Assembly (NCBI RefSeq): GCF_026711005.1
Contig: NZ_JAPPVJ010000003.1
Coordinates: 1 to 64,000, forward strand
DNA: 64,000 nucleotides
Direction of reading: 5' to 3'
Source of the DNA: Sphingobacterium sp. UT-1RO-CII-1
GTDB taxonomy: Bacteria; Bacteroidota; Bacteroidia; Sphingobacteriales; Sphingobacteriaceae
The translations under genes were made by a program, and so were the position numbers. This document shows, in pieces, positions 1 through 9,877 of this stretch (positions are counted from its first letter, which is position 1; each line of letters begins with the position of its first letter). The notes under the pieces were generated by a model. It saw only the letters and a list, made by a program, of their open reading frames with translations, did not search any database and was not told where the DNA came from.

Positions 1-3000
1 TTATTATATACCTTGACGCTGTTTAGTCCACTTTCGAAACTCGGGTCTCGATAAATCATTCGACCTGTACTCTTACTGTCGACCTGAGCTTTAACAGTGA
101 AGTTAATTGCATCAGGTGTAATCTTTTGCTCCGCAGTACTTACTCGATTTCCAAGAGCATTAACTTCTGTGCGTTCTGCTTTTTGTGAAATAGATTGTGT
201 ATTTGCATCTACTGTAATAGCTAGATTAGTGACAGAAGATTGAACGGCGTTGATACTATCCTTAATATCGTGAACACTAGGCTTCCATTCTGTGCCTTTA
301 TTACCTTTTTCAAGCTGAAAATCTGCAAAATGAGTTCCTAAATCAATTCCGTATATATGAGGTAAATCACTTGTATATCCACTCCTAACTTTAAATGTTA
401 CATAATAACGAGTAGGAGTTGTAGTTATATCTATAGAGTTACTTGTGTAGTTAGAACCCCCAGCATAATTTCTAAAATTAATATTGTCAATTCCACTTTC
501 TGTAAAAGCATCAAAAGACCATGTATAATATTCGTCAGATATTAAGCCAAGAGTTTGTTGAATACGCAAAGTCTGACCTTCTATATTTTTACGTTTCCAA
601 ATTTTACCCCCAATAGTAACATTTGTCAACATGTTGTAATCTGTACTGTAAAAAAATGAATTCTTCCAGTTATTTCCTCCACCACCTGAGTTAGCAATGT
701 TTTGCCCCCCAATCTGAATAGCATCTATCTTATTAGTTACCTGTAGGTTAATACGCCCCTCAGCGTTGCTAATTTCTGCTTGTGTTTCGGATTTGTTATA
801 GACATTACTACCCGATGTTGCTATAAGAGTACCGTGTACATGCGCTTCTTCTAAGTATGCTCGTTTTCCATAAAAACCGAAATCTGCTAGTGTACCGAAA
901 ATAGGGCTTACAATCCCTGCAAGATTACCCATACGGGTGCGTACGCTGTTCGCTCTGTCCGTCCACATGCCATAAACTGTATCGATAAAAGGCGCACCTG
1001 AATCACTGGCAGTAATGTATACTATCCCTTTACGATTATTATCTGTAAAGTTGTCGATTCGGACAATATGATCTCCTTCAGAAGGAATAGACGAACCTTG
1101 TAGTATCGATAACGTAAAACTTGACGATGTAGTCGACAAAACGCGACCAACAAAAAGCTTCGCCCCCTGACCATTCCAAACCTGACATTTCACTACATCA
1201 TCAAACCTGAAAGGATTACCGACAGCACCATCATCAGTATCAAATGAGCATACATAGTTGCTACCTGTCTTTGTCACTCCTGTAATCTCAATACCATCAG
1301 ATACGATGATAGCTCCATTGGTTGACTTCAGCTCATTTACAACAAGAGAATAAAAGTTTGCTTCGCCTCTTACAAAAAGATCATCAACCTCTAATACATA
1401 TTTACCATTTGCGTCTTTTACGATTCTATAGCCATTGCCTGACCAACCACTTTGGAAAGCAGGAGAAGAAACTCCTTCAAATTTTGGGCTATCCCCTGGG
1501 CGAACAGGCTGCGTTAAATAATTAGGTTGCGCTAACCCGTTCCACAAAATAGAATTATCCGCTAGATCTGCTCTTAAAGCACGTTTCGCTAAGTCAGAAG
1601 TATTTGCGTGATTTGCTGTAAGGGAGTGAGTAGCTAAGTCTGCAGTATTCGCATGTCCAGCCGTATCAGCTGTTGCAGCATGAGTAGCGATATCAGCACG
1701 GCCGGCTCTTTCGGCATAACCTGCTTTTTCTGCGTAAATAGAAGTGCCGCCCGAAGAACCACCTCCACCACTAGAAGAACCAGAGCTGTTAGAACTAGAA
1801 TTGATTTTTGTCAAACTATTAGGCCCAAAATCAAAACCTCCATTAGGTAAGTTAACAGATTGCAACTGTACAAATGTGCCATTGAAAGAATGGTCTTTTA
1901 AGGAGACATCACCACTTTTAAGCCCCCATTTTAACCCTGCATAATCTTCAAAATCATATATATTATGTAGACTTAAAGGATAAGCAGAAATTTCACCATC
2001 CAACATTCTTTTTGGAGTAAAATACCGCCTTTGAATAGATCTTGCTAACGTAAGACCCAAAGCGCCTAGTTGCATTCCACCGCTTCTAGTTAGCCATTTA
2101 TCACAAACAACTCCTTCAACTTTAACAACAGATAGATGATCTTCATTATCCTCATCTCCTACTACAATAGTAATATCATCTAACGTATCGAAATAATCTT
2201 CTATTTGTCTATACTCGTATAATCTACCAATACCCTTTGTTTGTCCAGAAATTCTAGATAATTTGATGTCAGCAATAGCAATACTAGGGTAAAAATTCAA
2301 ATCAGGATTACCGCCTGAATCTGCAAATTGATTCTCAAACGAGGTGTATTTTTGTAACCTAATATCAGGATTCGGCAACTCCTCATTAAAAACTACGTTA
2401 GCCTCCGAGTTCCATATATCAACGTCTAATGCATAAAAATTGTAATCGCTCGCTCGCCCCTCTTTTTTTGAATACCACGTTGTCTCAGTTGCGCTACCTA
2501 TTACCGTAAATACTAAAAAACCGTCTACAGGAACATTGTCTGATTTAATATTTATTTCAGACCAACCAACCCACGATCCATACTCGCTAGATATAGGTTT
2601 TTTTATCGTATTAGACTTGTAGTAATAGGCGATATTGCTATCAAGTGGCTTTTTAACCCATTGCCCTGTTTGATCGCTTGGTAAATGCATAACGCCGCCA
2701 TTAAAGGATATATCTCCTTCAACACCTTTGTTTACTAAATAATAGACCTCGCTAGAGTTATTCTTATTAATAAGCTTTATTTCAAAAGCTACATATTGCG
2801 CTGCATTTGCATATGTTGCAGCATCATACCAATGCTGAGTAAAATCATGCCATAGATTTATATAAAGGGTGTCATCTTTTTCAAGATTCATTCCTTTTTG
2901 CATAAGTCCGTTATTCCACTTAAACTTCTGATTACTCCCCCCTGTCATTATAAGTTGATCGGCCAAAGGTGGATAAGGAGGCAGAACCTTTTTTGCAATA

Positions 3001-4358
3001 GTTAGAGCGGATGCTGCCTTTCTCTCCCAGAAGTCAGGAGTGTATGTGTTGGGGTTATTTACAAGTGTGGGAAATAAAAAATTTCCATTCTGTAAAAAGT
3101 TCGCTAAATCATCACCTTCAGCTTTAAATCTGTACTCATACCCTACCGATACACTTTTTAATGTTTTATCAATATACCTTGTGTTGCCGTCTTTGCGATT
3201 AAAAATTTTATCAATTTCGCAAGGTATCACAACAACATTTGATTGAGGGACTCGGTCTATAAAGCTGCCATTATAATCATATCTAAAGAAGTCGTCTTCT
3301 ATTCTATGTATATCTACAGCACTTATAATCCATTGTCCATAGTTTTGACTAACTATAAAATCAAAAGATAACGCTAAGTCGTTTAAGACATCCCACGCAC
3401 TCCTAGTGCCTTTAGTAAAATCCCAATAATTGTACTTTTTCTTTGTTTCTTCATCTGGCTTACCTGTAGGATCTACCCAGATTCTAGCATCTATTTTAGA
3501 TACAGATAAAACGTCTTGGTTTCGATTAGAAGTTGCCTCAAAAAACAAGTATGATATTTCCCTGTTTAAATCTCCCACGTCGGATGTTAAAGGAGCAGGA
3601 GAAAGTCTAATGCCTACACCGCCACCCGCATCTACGTCACTCCTGTCGACTTCTAGTATTTCGGATGTAAAAACAGATCCTTTTGCATCATCCTCAAAGG
3701 TCCAAGTGAAATAATTACCTACTTTAACCAAGCTAGTACTTAAAGAATTGAAAGATTGGCTATAAATCCATTCGTCACCTATTGGTATAACAGCCATCGC
3801 ATCTTTAAACTCACCTGTCGGAACTACAGGAAGCCTATCTACAAGCGTGACAATATCAAGTTCAAGACCTGTCTTTTTGAGACATTCTTTTATATAAAAT
3901 AGAAGGCTTTTTTCAAATGAACCATCGGTCGCTCCAAAGTTTTGATTTGCGGAATCAACAAACTTTAAATCTTTTAGACGTGTTAAACCATCGAAAGCAT
4001 TAATATCTAAGTATCGTAGATTGTTTGTATCTACCTCCCCAAAGCTCTCAGGAGTTAAAAAGCCTATCCAGTCTACCTCTCCATTTACTAAATGCACTAC
4101 TTGGTAATCTGAATCGTTAGCTGTGATCAGATCGTCCATCCCAAAAGTATTAGTACCTATAAGCTGTATTTCTCCCATTGTAGGATAAATGCCACCTATC
4201 AAGTTCTCTTCGCTATTTAGAATAGACTTTTTGAAAGGAATAGGGCCCGCATCAACACTTGTTGATGCGCCACCGTAGTTTTTCTTCCTTATAGATAATC
4301 TAGCATTATCGCCTGTATCATTTATGCAATAATCATGAAAATAAATTTCCCTATACAT
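1..4358 (-). CDS. Large phage tail-tip / receptor-binding protein (partial, runs off left edge)
   Basis: The frame is open from the ATG at 4358 to the window edge, about 1,452 codons with the C-terminus missing. It starts 3 nt after the tape-measure stop, the usual place for distal-tail and host-recognition proteins. The N-terminal 700 residues look like a structural tail-tip region. At about residues 851-871 there is a Ser/Gly linker, followed to about residue 933 by an Ala-rich pseudo-repeat (units such as AEKAGYAERAGRADIATHAA), typical of trimeric fibre shafts. A predicted coiled coil lies near residues 1346-1423, and the last visible residues (YRDPSFESG) look like the start of a beta-sandwich carbohydrate-binding module. 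Baseplate and fibre roles are inferred from position and composition; no enzymatic motif was seen. Confidence 0.8.
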   Translation of the reverse strand, partial: MYREIYFHDYCINDTGDNARLSIRKKNYGGASTSVDAGPIPFKKSILNSEENLIGGIYPTMGEIQLIGTNTFGMDDLITANDSDYQVVHLVNGEVDWIGFLTPESFGEVDTNNLRYLDINAFDGLTRLKDLKFVDSANQNFGATDGSFEKSLLFYIKECLKKTGLELDIVTLVDRLPVVPTGEFKDAMAVIPIGDEWIYSQSFNSLSTSLVKVGNYFTWTFEDDAKGSVFTSEILEVDRSDVDAGGGVGIRLSPAPLTSDVGDLNREISYLFFEATSNRNQDVLSVSKIDARIWVDPTGKPDEETKKKYNYWDFTKGTRSAWDVLNDLALSFDFIVSQNYGQWIISAVDIHRIEDDFFRYDYNGSFIDRVPQSNVVVIPCEIDKIFNRKDGNTRYIDKTLKSVSVGYEYRFKAEGDDLANFLQNGNFLFPTLVNNPNTYTPDFWERKAASALTIAKKVLPPYPPLADQLIMTGGSNQKFKWNNGLMQKGMNLEKDDTLYINLWHDFTQHWYDAATYANAAQYVAFEIKLINKNNSSEVYYLVNKGVEGDISFNGGVMHLPSDQTGQWVKKPLDSNIAYYYKSNTIKKPISSEYGSWVGWSEINIKSDNVPVDGFLVFTVIGSATETTWYSKKEGRASDYNFYALDVDIWNSEANVVFNEELPNPDIRLQKYTSFENQFADSGGNPDLNFYPSIAIADIKLSRISGQTKGIGRLYEYRQIEDYFDTLDDITIVVGDEDNEDHLSVVKVEGVVCDKWLTRSGGMQLGALGLTLARSIQRRYFTPKRMLDGEISAYPLSLHNIYDFEDYAGLKWGLKSGDVSLKDHSFNGTFVQLQSVNLPNGGFDFGPNSLTKINSSSNSSGSSSGGGGSSGGTSIYAEKAGYAERAGRADIATHAATADTAGHANTADLATHSLTANHANTSDLAKRALRADLADNSILWNGLAQPNYLTQPVRPGDSPKFEGVSSPAFQSGWSGNGYRIVKDANGKYVLEVDDLFVRGEANFYSLVVNELKSTNGAIIVSDGIEITGVTKTGSNYVCSFDTDDGAVGNPFRFDDVVKCQVWNGQGAKLFVGRVLSTTSSSFTLSILQGSSIPSEGDHIVRIDNFTDNNRKGIVYITASDSGAPFIDTVYGMWTDRANSVRTRMGNLAGIVSPIFGTLADFGFYGKRAYLEEAHVHGTLIATSGSNVYNKSETQAEISNAEGRINLQVTNKIDAIQIGGQNIANSGGGGNNWKNSFFYSTDYNMLTNVTIGGKIWKRKNIEGQTLRIQQTLGLISDEYYTWSFDAFTESGIDNINFRNYAGGSNYTSNSIDITTTPTRYYVTFKVRSGYTSDLPHIYGIDLGTHFADFQLEKGNKGTEWKPSVHDIKDSINAVQSSVTNLAITVDANTQSISQKAERTEVNALGNRVSTAEQKITPDAINFTVKAQVDSKSTGRMIYRDPSFESGLNSVKVYN

Positions 4359-4361
4359 CAC

Positions 4362-7300
4362 TTACCCTCTCCCAAACTTCTTTTCAAACCTCACAGCACG
4401 ACTAACAGCAAACTTTGTAGTTGTATTACGCTGCTCACCCTTAACATTAACATCTAAAGACAACCTACTTTGCCCGCTTGTAGATGATGGCTTAAAGTTA
4501 CTATTATTTTTAGCAATTCGAGGCGTAAAATCAGAAACAGAAGGAACATTTCCATTATGCAACTCCTTTAGATTATCTACACCTATTCTTTTGGTAGCTG
4601 CCGCACTAAATACAAACTCCTGACCGTGCACAACACCTGCTACCTTTTCTTTTCCAACATTACCAGTATAACCTCCCGAAGAGAATCCTAGAACTCCACC
4701 CAATAGATTTAAACCTCCACCAGTAAAAATACTTCCGAATATTTTAACCGCAGCCAATCTCATCAACTCACTTATAATAGAGGTCACCATGTTTTTAAAA
4801 ACCTGAGTCATTCCTTCTCCAAAAGACTTGCCTTCAACTAACATTGTGGCAAAAGAATCACCAATGCCCTTTGTTAAGTTTTCAAAAGCGCCATGAAGTG
4901 CAATAACCTTATCTTTGCTGTCTAGTAAAACACCTTGTGTTGACTTGTATTGTTCTAATGTAATAGCTCCTGATAAATACTTTCTTTCATTCTCTTCTAA
5001 AAGAATATTTGTTTGCTCCAGTGATCTGTTAAATAAATTTCGGGTATCGACCATTTCTAAGCGAGTCTTTTGCTCTCTTTTATACAGATCTTCCATTTTA
5101 TCGAAGTATTCCTCCTGAAGTTTATCTCTTCGATTGTCGCCATCAACATTTACAACACCAATAGCAACTTGAGATCTTAAACTTTTTTCTAAATCATTAG
5201 CAAGCTTCTTATACTCTGCATTAAGGAGTCTTAAATTTCTTTGAGCTGATGTTTCGTCAAACTTTCTAGCAAAAACTAAATCTATGTTTATAGAGTCAGA
5301 TAATATTTTCCGATTAGAGTCAGCTATTTTTGTCGCCATCTTTTTAGCGTCTTCTTCTCTCTTTTTTATAGACTTCTTAATCATAGCATCTACAGCTATA
5401 ATAGTTTCAGCCTGCTTGTTTATTTCAAGCTTCTTTATTGTTTCTGTCGATGTGCCAACATTTTCAACTGCTTCAATAGCCTGTCTTTTCCAGTTATCAT
5501 ATTTTTGATTGATTGCCTCTAGTGTTTTTTGTATTCCTGTGAGCTCCTGTTTATTTAAGCTATTATTAGAGTCAATTAATATTTTCGCTAGTTTCTCCCT
5601 AGAAATTTTTAACTTTTTTACATCGTTTTCTGAACTTCCGATACCAAGTGATTTTTGAGAAAGAGAATAAGCATCAAGGTTCTTCTTAGCTACTTTAATA
5701 GATTCCGTTATTTTATTCCATTCTTCACTTCCTTTTTTATCTAATGTCAAGCTATCTCTGCTTTTTTGAAGACTTTTTATCTGACTCTCCCAATATTCTT
5801 TGTTTTTAACAATACTCTTGTTAGCTTTTTCCGAAGCTTCGTTTACACCTTCATAAAATGTCAATACCCTTTTTTGTTCCTTAGATAAGTCTACTATACC
5901 AGTTCCTCTTAATTCTACTGCAATATCATAAGACCTACCTCCTGCCTCTGTCGCCAATCTTCTGTAAAAATCTATCTGGTCAGATATATATTTTTTTTCT
6001 TTAGGATCATTGGTAACATGCGAGGTGTATCTATCTAAAATACTTTGATATGCTTTTGATTTTTCGTCCAGTTTCTTAAATTCCGATTGTAAACTGTTTA
6101 GAGTAGTTTCATTCTGCATACGCCTCCATTCCAAGAGATCTTTAGTCATCCCCTGTAGCTTTTCCCTATTTATTGATATTGCGTCGCCATATCTACCCCA
6201 CTCTAATACAGCCTCAGGCATTAACTCACCTATTTCTCTAACCTTATTATTTAATTCATTCTGCTCTTCTTTAGTAAGGTTTGCTTTACTTTTTAAATTG
6301 TCGTATTCCTGGGTTAGCAATACAACATTTCTATATGTTTTATGAAACTGATCTTCTGTTCTTGCGTACTCTCCCCTAAGTGAAAATGTAGAGTCTTCAT
6401 TACTATTTATAATTTTTAACAATGAAGCTAAGCCCCCAGTAACCTCTTTAAAGAATCCTGTGGCAACATCTGACTTAAACAACATATCCCATTCTGTTTT
6501 AAGTCTAGCTACAGAAGCTTGGAGAGATTCTACCCTCTCTACCTTATCATTTGAAAACGCTATGTCTAATTGTTTAGCAAATTTTGGCAAAAACTCCTCA
6601 GACATAAGTTGCCCAGAAGAAACGAGTTTATTTAGCTCCATTTCACTCATGTTCATAGCTTTTGCAGCTAAAGAAAAAGCTCCTGGCAATCTATCACCCA
6701 ACTGCCTACGCAATTCTTCCATAGATACTGTGCCCTTAGATATCATTTGAGATAGAGCCAAGAAAGTACCTTTAACCTCATCGGTTGACAGCTTCATTTT
6801 TGCACCGGCATTAGCTACAGATTCAAATATATCCCTAGATTGTTCTGAAGTAATATTTGAGTATTGCACCGCTCCTTGCCACATCTTAAAGGACTCAGCC
6901 ATTGATATAAACTCAATACCTAATCGATCAGATGACAAACGGAGGAAAGCCAAGTTGTTGCCAAACTCTTTTGTACTTCCACTTATTCGCTGTATGGCAT
7001 ATTCAAGAGCGTCCAGTTTTAGGTTTGTACTAAATGATTTTTGAACTCCTTGTTGAGCCGCTGCAGCCAGACCTATAACAGTTGTAAATTGTCCTATAAC
7101 AGGAATAACACCAAGTAAACCACTCCTGTAGTGACCTACATTTCTTTGATGATTCCCTAGTGTGGCATCGAACTCTTTAAGCTTTTGATTTAATTTTGAA
7201 TATTCAACTATTTGCGCTTTTATAGCTGGATTTGTCGAATCAAAACCACCTTTAGCCTCCCTAATAGCTCTACCTAGTGCAGTAAGTCGTTGTTGCGCCT

Positions 7301-7829
7301 CTCTGTACGATCCTGTTGCCGCCTTTGTTTCTTGAGCATTTTTCCTTTTATCAAGAGTTATTTGAGCTATCTCTTTCCTAAGAGCTGCAGCCGCTGTCTT
7401 TTCTGCCTCTGTTGCTTTTCTTTGATTTTCTGTAGCTGTTTTTGCATCTTGTGTTGCGACCTTAGAGTCATTTAAGGCTTTGGTTTTTTCCCTAATTTGA
7501 TTTGTTAAGTCTTGACCAACTTTTTTAAGCCTCTCAATTTCTTCTTTGTACTTCTGTACCTCTACTCTTGATCGTTCTATGATAGCTTTATTATCACCAA
7601 AGCTTTTCATATACTCGTCTAGCGATATGCCCCCTAAAGCGCTTTTGATATTACTAGCTATATCCTTAGTTGTCTTTCCTAAACTCGCAAATTTGGCTTC
7701 TATCTTAGAAAGATCACGATTACCAACTGTTACAAAGTCTTCTATGCTCTTCTCACCCTGCTTTAAGCCTGATGATAGCTTTTCTAACCTCGCCCTTACC
7801 TCTACACTTAAAACTGCATCTGCCGCCAT
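4362..7829 (-). CDS. Phage tail tape measure protein
   Basis: A 1,155-residue protein that sets tail length and is ejected with the DNA. The first 230 residues are Lys/Glu/Ala-rich coiled coil, followed by a hydrophobic stretch near 240-262. Residues about 270-430 match the TIGR02675-type tape-measure domain (for example EELRRQLGDRLPGAFSLAAK). A long heptad-rich middle follows. The C-terminus has a hydrophobic and glycine-rich segment (about 1010-1060) and the motif GVVHGQEFVF seen at the end of many tape measures. It sits between the chaperone pair and the tail-tip gene, the canonical order. The length suggests a tail of very roughly 170 nm if the usual 0.15 nm per residue applies. Confidence 0.93.
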   Translation of the reverse strand: MAADAVLSVEVRARLEKLSSGLKQGEKSIEDFVTVGNRDLSKIEAKFASLGKTTKDIASNIKSALGGISLDEYMKSFGDNKAIIERSRVEVQKYKEEIERLKKVGQDLTNQIREKTKALNDSKVATQDAKTATENQRKATEAEKTAAAALRKEIAQITLDKRKNAQETKAATGSYREAQQRLTALGRAIREAKGGFDSTNPAIKAQIVEYSKLNQKLKEFDATLGNHQRNVGHYRSGLLGVIPVIGQFTTVIGLAAAAQQGVQKSFSTNLKLDALEYAIQRISGSTKEFGNNLAFLRLSSDRLGIEFISMAESFKMWQGAVQYSNITSEQSRDIFESVANAGAKMKLSTDEVKGTFLALSQMISKGTVSMEELRRQLGDRLPGAFSLAAKAMNMSEMELNKLVSSGQLMSEEFLPKFAKQLDIAFSNDKVERVESLQASVARLKTEWDMLFKSDVATGFFKEVTGGLASLLKIINSNEDSTFSLRGEYARTEDQFHKTYRNVVLLTQEYDNLKSKANLTKEEQNELNNKVREIGELMPEAVLEWGRYGDAISINREKLQGMTKDLLEWRRMQNETTLNSLQSEFKKLDEKSKAYQSILDRYTSHVTNDPKEKKYISDQIDFYRRLATEAGGRSYDIAVELRGTGIVDLSKEQKRVLTFYEGVNEASEKANKSIVKNKEYWESQIKSLQKSRDSLTLDKKGSEEWNKITESIKVAKKNLDAYSLSQKSLGIGSSENDVKKLKISREKLAKILIDSNNSLNKQELTGIQKTLEAINQKYDNWKRQAIEAVENVGTSTETIKKLEINKQAETIIAVDAMIKKSIKKREEDAKKMATKIADSNRKILSDSINIDLVFARKFDETSAQRNLRLLNAEYKKLANDLEKSLRSQVAIGVVNVDGDNRRDKLQEEYFDKMEDLYKREQKTRLEMVDTRNLFNRSLEQTNILLEENERKYLSGAITLEQYKSTQGVLLDSKDKVIALHGAFENLTKGIGDSFATMLVEGKSFGEGMTQVFKNMVTSIISELMRLAAVKIFGSIFTGGGLNLLGGVLGFSSGGYTGNVGKEKVAGVVHGQEFVFSAAATKRIGVDNLKELHNGNVPSVSDFTPRIAKNNSNFKPSSTSGQSRLSLDVNVKGEQRNTTTKFAVSRAVRFEKKFGRG

Positions 7830-7832
7830 ATC

Positions 7833-8111
7833 CTACCCTCCTATTGTGTCATTAATCAAGGATAAAGCAATATTCCGCTTTTCCTCGCTCCATGATTTAA
7901 CGTCTACTGTATTTGTTTTTATCTCCTCTTCTCCTATAGGCCACCAAGATTCCATTGTCTGCCCCTTCATGTCGCATTGGCTGCTCACTATAAACCAAGA
8001 AAGGAGTCTAAGCTTCTTTTTCTGCTCAGTCTCCTTTCTTAAAAATCCAGAATACATTAATCCAAATTCAACAGGAGTGAGCCTATAGTATTCACTAGGC
8101 CTCAATCCCAT
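7833..8111 (-). CDS. Tail assembly chaperone, downstream (T) part of gpG-T
   Basis: A 92-residue reading frame from ATG 8111, between the gpG-like gene and the tape measure. The frame is open upstream of this ATG through IKEIAFGQM to the slippery run at 8162-8168 in the preceding gene, so the natural product is probably a frameshift fusion of about 231 residues rather than a free 92-residue protein. Residues such as GLRPSEYYRLTPVEF resemble the T domain that recruits tail-tube subunits to the tape measure in lambda-like phages. Whether the internal ATG is used by itself cannot be told from sequence. Confidence 0.75.
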   Translation of the reverse strand: MGLRPSEYYRLTPVEFGLMYSGFLRKETEQKKKLRLLSWFIVSSQCDMKGQTMESWWPIGEEEIKTNTVDVKSWSEEKRNIALSLINDTIGG

Positions 8112-8122
8112 TTGGCCAAAAG

Positions 8123-8527
8123 CTATTTCTTTAATTTCTGTGTACGACGTGTTTTCGTCTCCTTTTTTTTTACCTTTTCGAGATCTTCCGAAACTCCTTC
8201 GACTATATCTACAGCTTTATCTATTACCTCAAAAAGCTTAGACCCTGCTTTACTTTTGTCAAACGAATCTAGCACGTCTTTGATATTTGAATCAACACTA
8301 TCAGGACTAAAGAAATGATCTTCTAATTTTCGCATAACATCGGAGTAGCTTAAAATTGGAGAAATACAATCAATAGCACATTGATTTAAATACCCTGCCC
8401 ACACAACGTCAGCAGCATACTTGTTTGTCCCCATATAATCAGCCACAAGCTTCTGCATTTCCTCAAAAGCTACCATTCCGAAATAAAGGGGGATTATCTC
8501 ACCCCCTATTTTTAAATCAATTCTCAT
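8123..8527 (-). CDS. Tail assembly chaperone gpG-like
   Basis: A 134-residue protein immediately upstream of the T frame and downstream of the tail tube, the fixed position of lambda gpG analogues. It begins MRIDLKIGGEIIPLYFGMVAF, a pattern shared by many Bacteroidota phage proteins at this locus, and ends in a basic tail (KKKETKTRRTQKLKK). That basic tail is encoded over a run of nine A residues that includes A AAA AAG in the correct phase for -1 slippage. It is expected to coat the tape measure during tail assembly and to be absent from the virion. The family call rests on position, size and the frameshift rather than on strong motifs. Confidence 0.8.
   Translation of the reverse strand: MRIDLKIGGEIIPLYFGMVAFEEMQKLVADYMGTNKYAADVVWAGYLNQCAIDCISPILSYSDVMRKLEDHFFSPDSVDSNIKDVLDSFDKSKAGSKLFEVIDKAVDIVEGVSEDLEKVKKKETKTRRTQKLKK
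8162..8168 (-). other. Programmed -1 frameshift site in tail chaperone mRNA
   Basis: On the minus strand the heptamer A AAA AAG lies in phase with the gpG-like frame (codons AAA AAA AAG GAG). Slipping back one base gives GGA GAC GAA and continues in an open frame through the T part to the stop at 7833. Predicted fusion: 122 residues of the upstream frame plus 109 of the downstream frame. The stop of the unshifted frame is at 8123-8125. A AAA AAG is the classic dnaX-type slippery sequence. Confidence 0.8.
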
Positions 8528-8540
8528 ACCTTATCTAAGA

Positions 8541-8981
8541 TTATGGTGTAGGCTCTTCATCCATTGGCTCCCCTACTCCTTGAAGTGTTACGCTGAACGT
8601 AAAGGCTTCATTGTTACCCTGAGTTTCGTTATAGGAAGAAATCCATGCTTCACCATAACGAACATAACTACCTCCTACCTTAGCGATTTTAACAGGAAAT
8701 GTTTTGCCGGACTTGAATAACTCAAATAGCTTATCAAAGCTCGCCTCCGAAGCTTGCAACTGACTATCTATAGCCATACCATCACCGCTCATAGTCCAAG
8801 AAGCATTGCCCGCTATTGATGCACCCCATGCGCCTGAGCACTTACTTGATGTATCAATAGAATCACGTGACCCCTCAAAACCATTAGTTGTAAGACACGC
8901 CAGTGTCAACCATTCAGGAGTTGGAGTCCCGTCCTTAATAAATAATAGGTAATCTTTCCCATTCTCAAATCTCTCTGCCAT
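8541..8981 (-). CDS. Phage major tail tube protein
   Basis: A 146-residue protein of the TP901-1/lambda gpV-like tail-tube type, which polymerises as hexameric rings around the tape measure. The central motif SWTMSGDGMAIDSQLQASEASF followed by a beta-rich C-terminal half (AWISSYNETQGNNEAFTFSV) is characteristic of tube proteins in Bacteroidota phages. Size, strand and position between the tail terminator and chaperone genes fit. It is normally among the most abundant virion proteins. A short C-terminal Glu/Pro-rich end (EPMDEEPTP) closes the protein. Confidence 0.85.
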   Translation of the reverse strand: MAERFENGKDYLLFIKDGTPTPEWLTLACLTTNGFEGSRDSIDTSSKCSGAWGASIAGNASWTMSGDGMAIDSQLQASEASFDKLFELFKSGKTFPVKIAKVGGSYVRYGEAWISSYNETQGNNEAFTFSVTLQGVGEPMDEEPTP

Positions 8982-9005
8982 CTCTACCTTATTTTATTGT
9001 TAAAA

Positions 9006-9437
9006 CTAAATCTGATTTATTTCATGTCTGAACGTTAATATTTTTGTTATTATACGCTCCGTTGTTTCGTCTACTACTGTTTTTGCCATCGTTAATTTTG
9101 TATTCCATATATGGAAATTGGGAGTAACAATAAGAGTGTCTCCCGACTCAGGAATAAGCCTTGCTAGAACTAAGTTTGAAATGTCTTCGCTCTTCTTTTT
9201 TGTTCCATAGCCAAGCTTAAACTTTGTGACTATATTTAAGCTTATAGCATGGTCTGTAGCAAAACCACACTTAGCGCTAGTGTCCGTAAACGTCTGTCCA
9301 GACACTACGATATAAGTCATTGAATCATCGTCGAACGGCTTTATTTCGTCATGAGAAATAATAAGCTCATTGTCCAACTTCAACCCTTCTAAAGCCATTA
9401 TGTAACCAACTCTTATTTCGTAACTAGCGTCTTTCAT
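9006..9437 (-). CDS. Phage tail terminator / completion protein
   Basis: A 143-residue protein immediately upstream of the tail tube gene and overlapping by 1 nt the HK97 gp10-like gene. Its sequence (begins MKDASYEIRVGYIMALEGL, mentions of LIITPNF-like beta strands further on) resembles DUF3168/gp17-type proteins that cap the tail at its head-proximal end. The assignment rests largely on gene order: connector, head closure, gp10, terminator, tube. No catalytic function is expected. Confidence 0.65.
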   Translation of the reverse strand: MKDASYEIRVGYIMALEGLKLDNELIISHDEIKPFDDDSMTYIVVSGQTFTDTSAKCGFATDHAISLNIVTKFKLGYGTKKKSEDISNLVLARLIPESGDTLIVTPNFHIWNTKLTMAKTVVDETTERIITKILTFRHEINQI

Positions 9438-9877
9438 TACCCCTTTCTCAAAACCTCTCTAACTCTGTAAACAAAAGGGCTAGTGTTCTTTACCCAAGCA
9501 GGATTTAGAAAACTATGAACCTTTGTTGTTCCTTTACCATTTATAAAATACTTCCTAGCTGCATCTTGCCACTCCTTAGGAAGTGTAGGTACGTATGATG
9601 CTGCATAAAGACCAGTACCGAACTCCAAATAAACAGGCATGTTTCGCATCATGCCCGACCCCGGCATTGCGTTTACTTTAACACTATAACCATAGCCGTT
9701 TTTATCTGATACTATCTCACCGTTAATAAGGCCATCGATCATTGGCGGAGCATTCATTTTTGCATCAAACTCAACACCTCTACCAGTATCTCGAACAACA
9801 TCCCTAACGCCATTGCGGTAAGTCTTAACCTTATCCCGAAGCATCTTTTGAACGTTTGCCAAGCCTGTTATCGCCAT
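9437..9877 (-). CDS. HK97 gp10-like head-tail joining protein
   Basis: A 146-residue protein with features of the HK97 gp10 family: an N-terminal helix (NVQKMLRDKVKTYRNGVRDVVRDTGRG), conversion to a beta region with MPVYLEFGTGLYAA, and a C-terminal 'NPAWVKNTSPFVYRVREVL' segment. The phrase (VYL)EFGTG is the most recognisable signature. It overlaps neighbours by 1 nt on both sides, so translation is probably coupled. The family is involved in neck or tail completion and is not enzymatic. Confidence 0.8.
   Translation of the reverse strand: MAITGLANVQKMLRDKVKTYRNGVRDVVRDTGRGVEFDAKMNAPPMIDGLINGEIVSDKNGYGYSVKVNAMPGSGMMRNMPVYLEFGTGLYAASYVPTLPKEWQDAARKYFINGKGTTKVHSFLNPAWVKNTSPFVYRVREVLRKG

Noticed and set aside
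3430..3714. Plus-strand frame opposite the tail-tip gene
   Set aside because: Antisense shadow of a long coding frame with phage-like sequence; no start context or motif.
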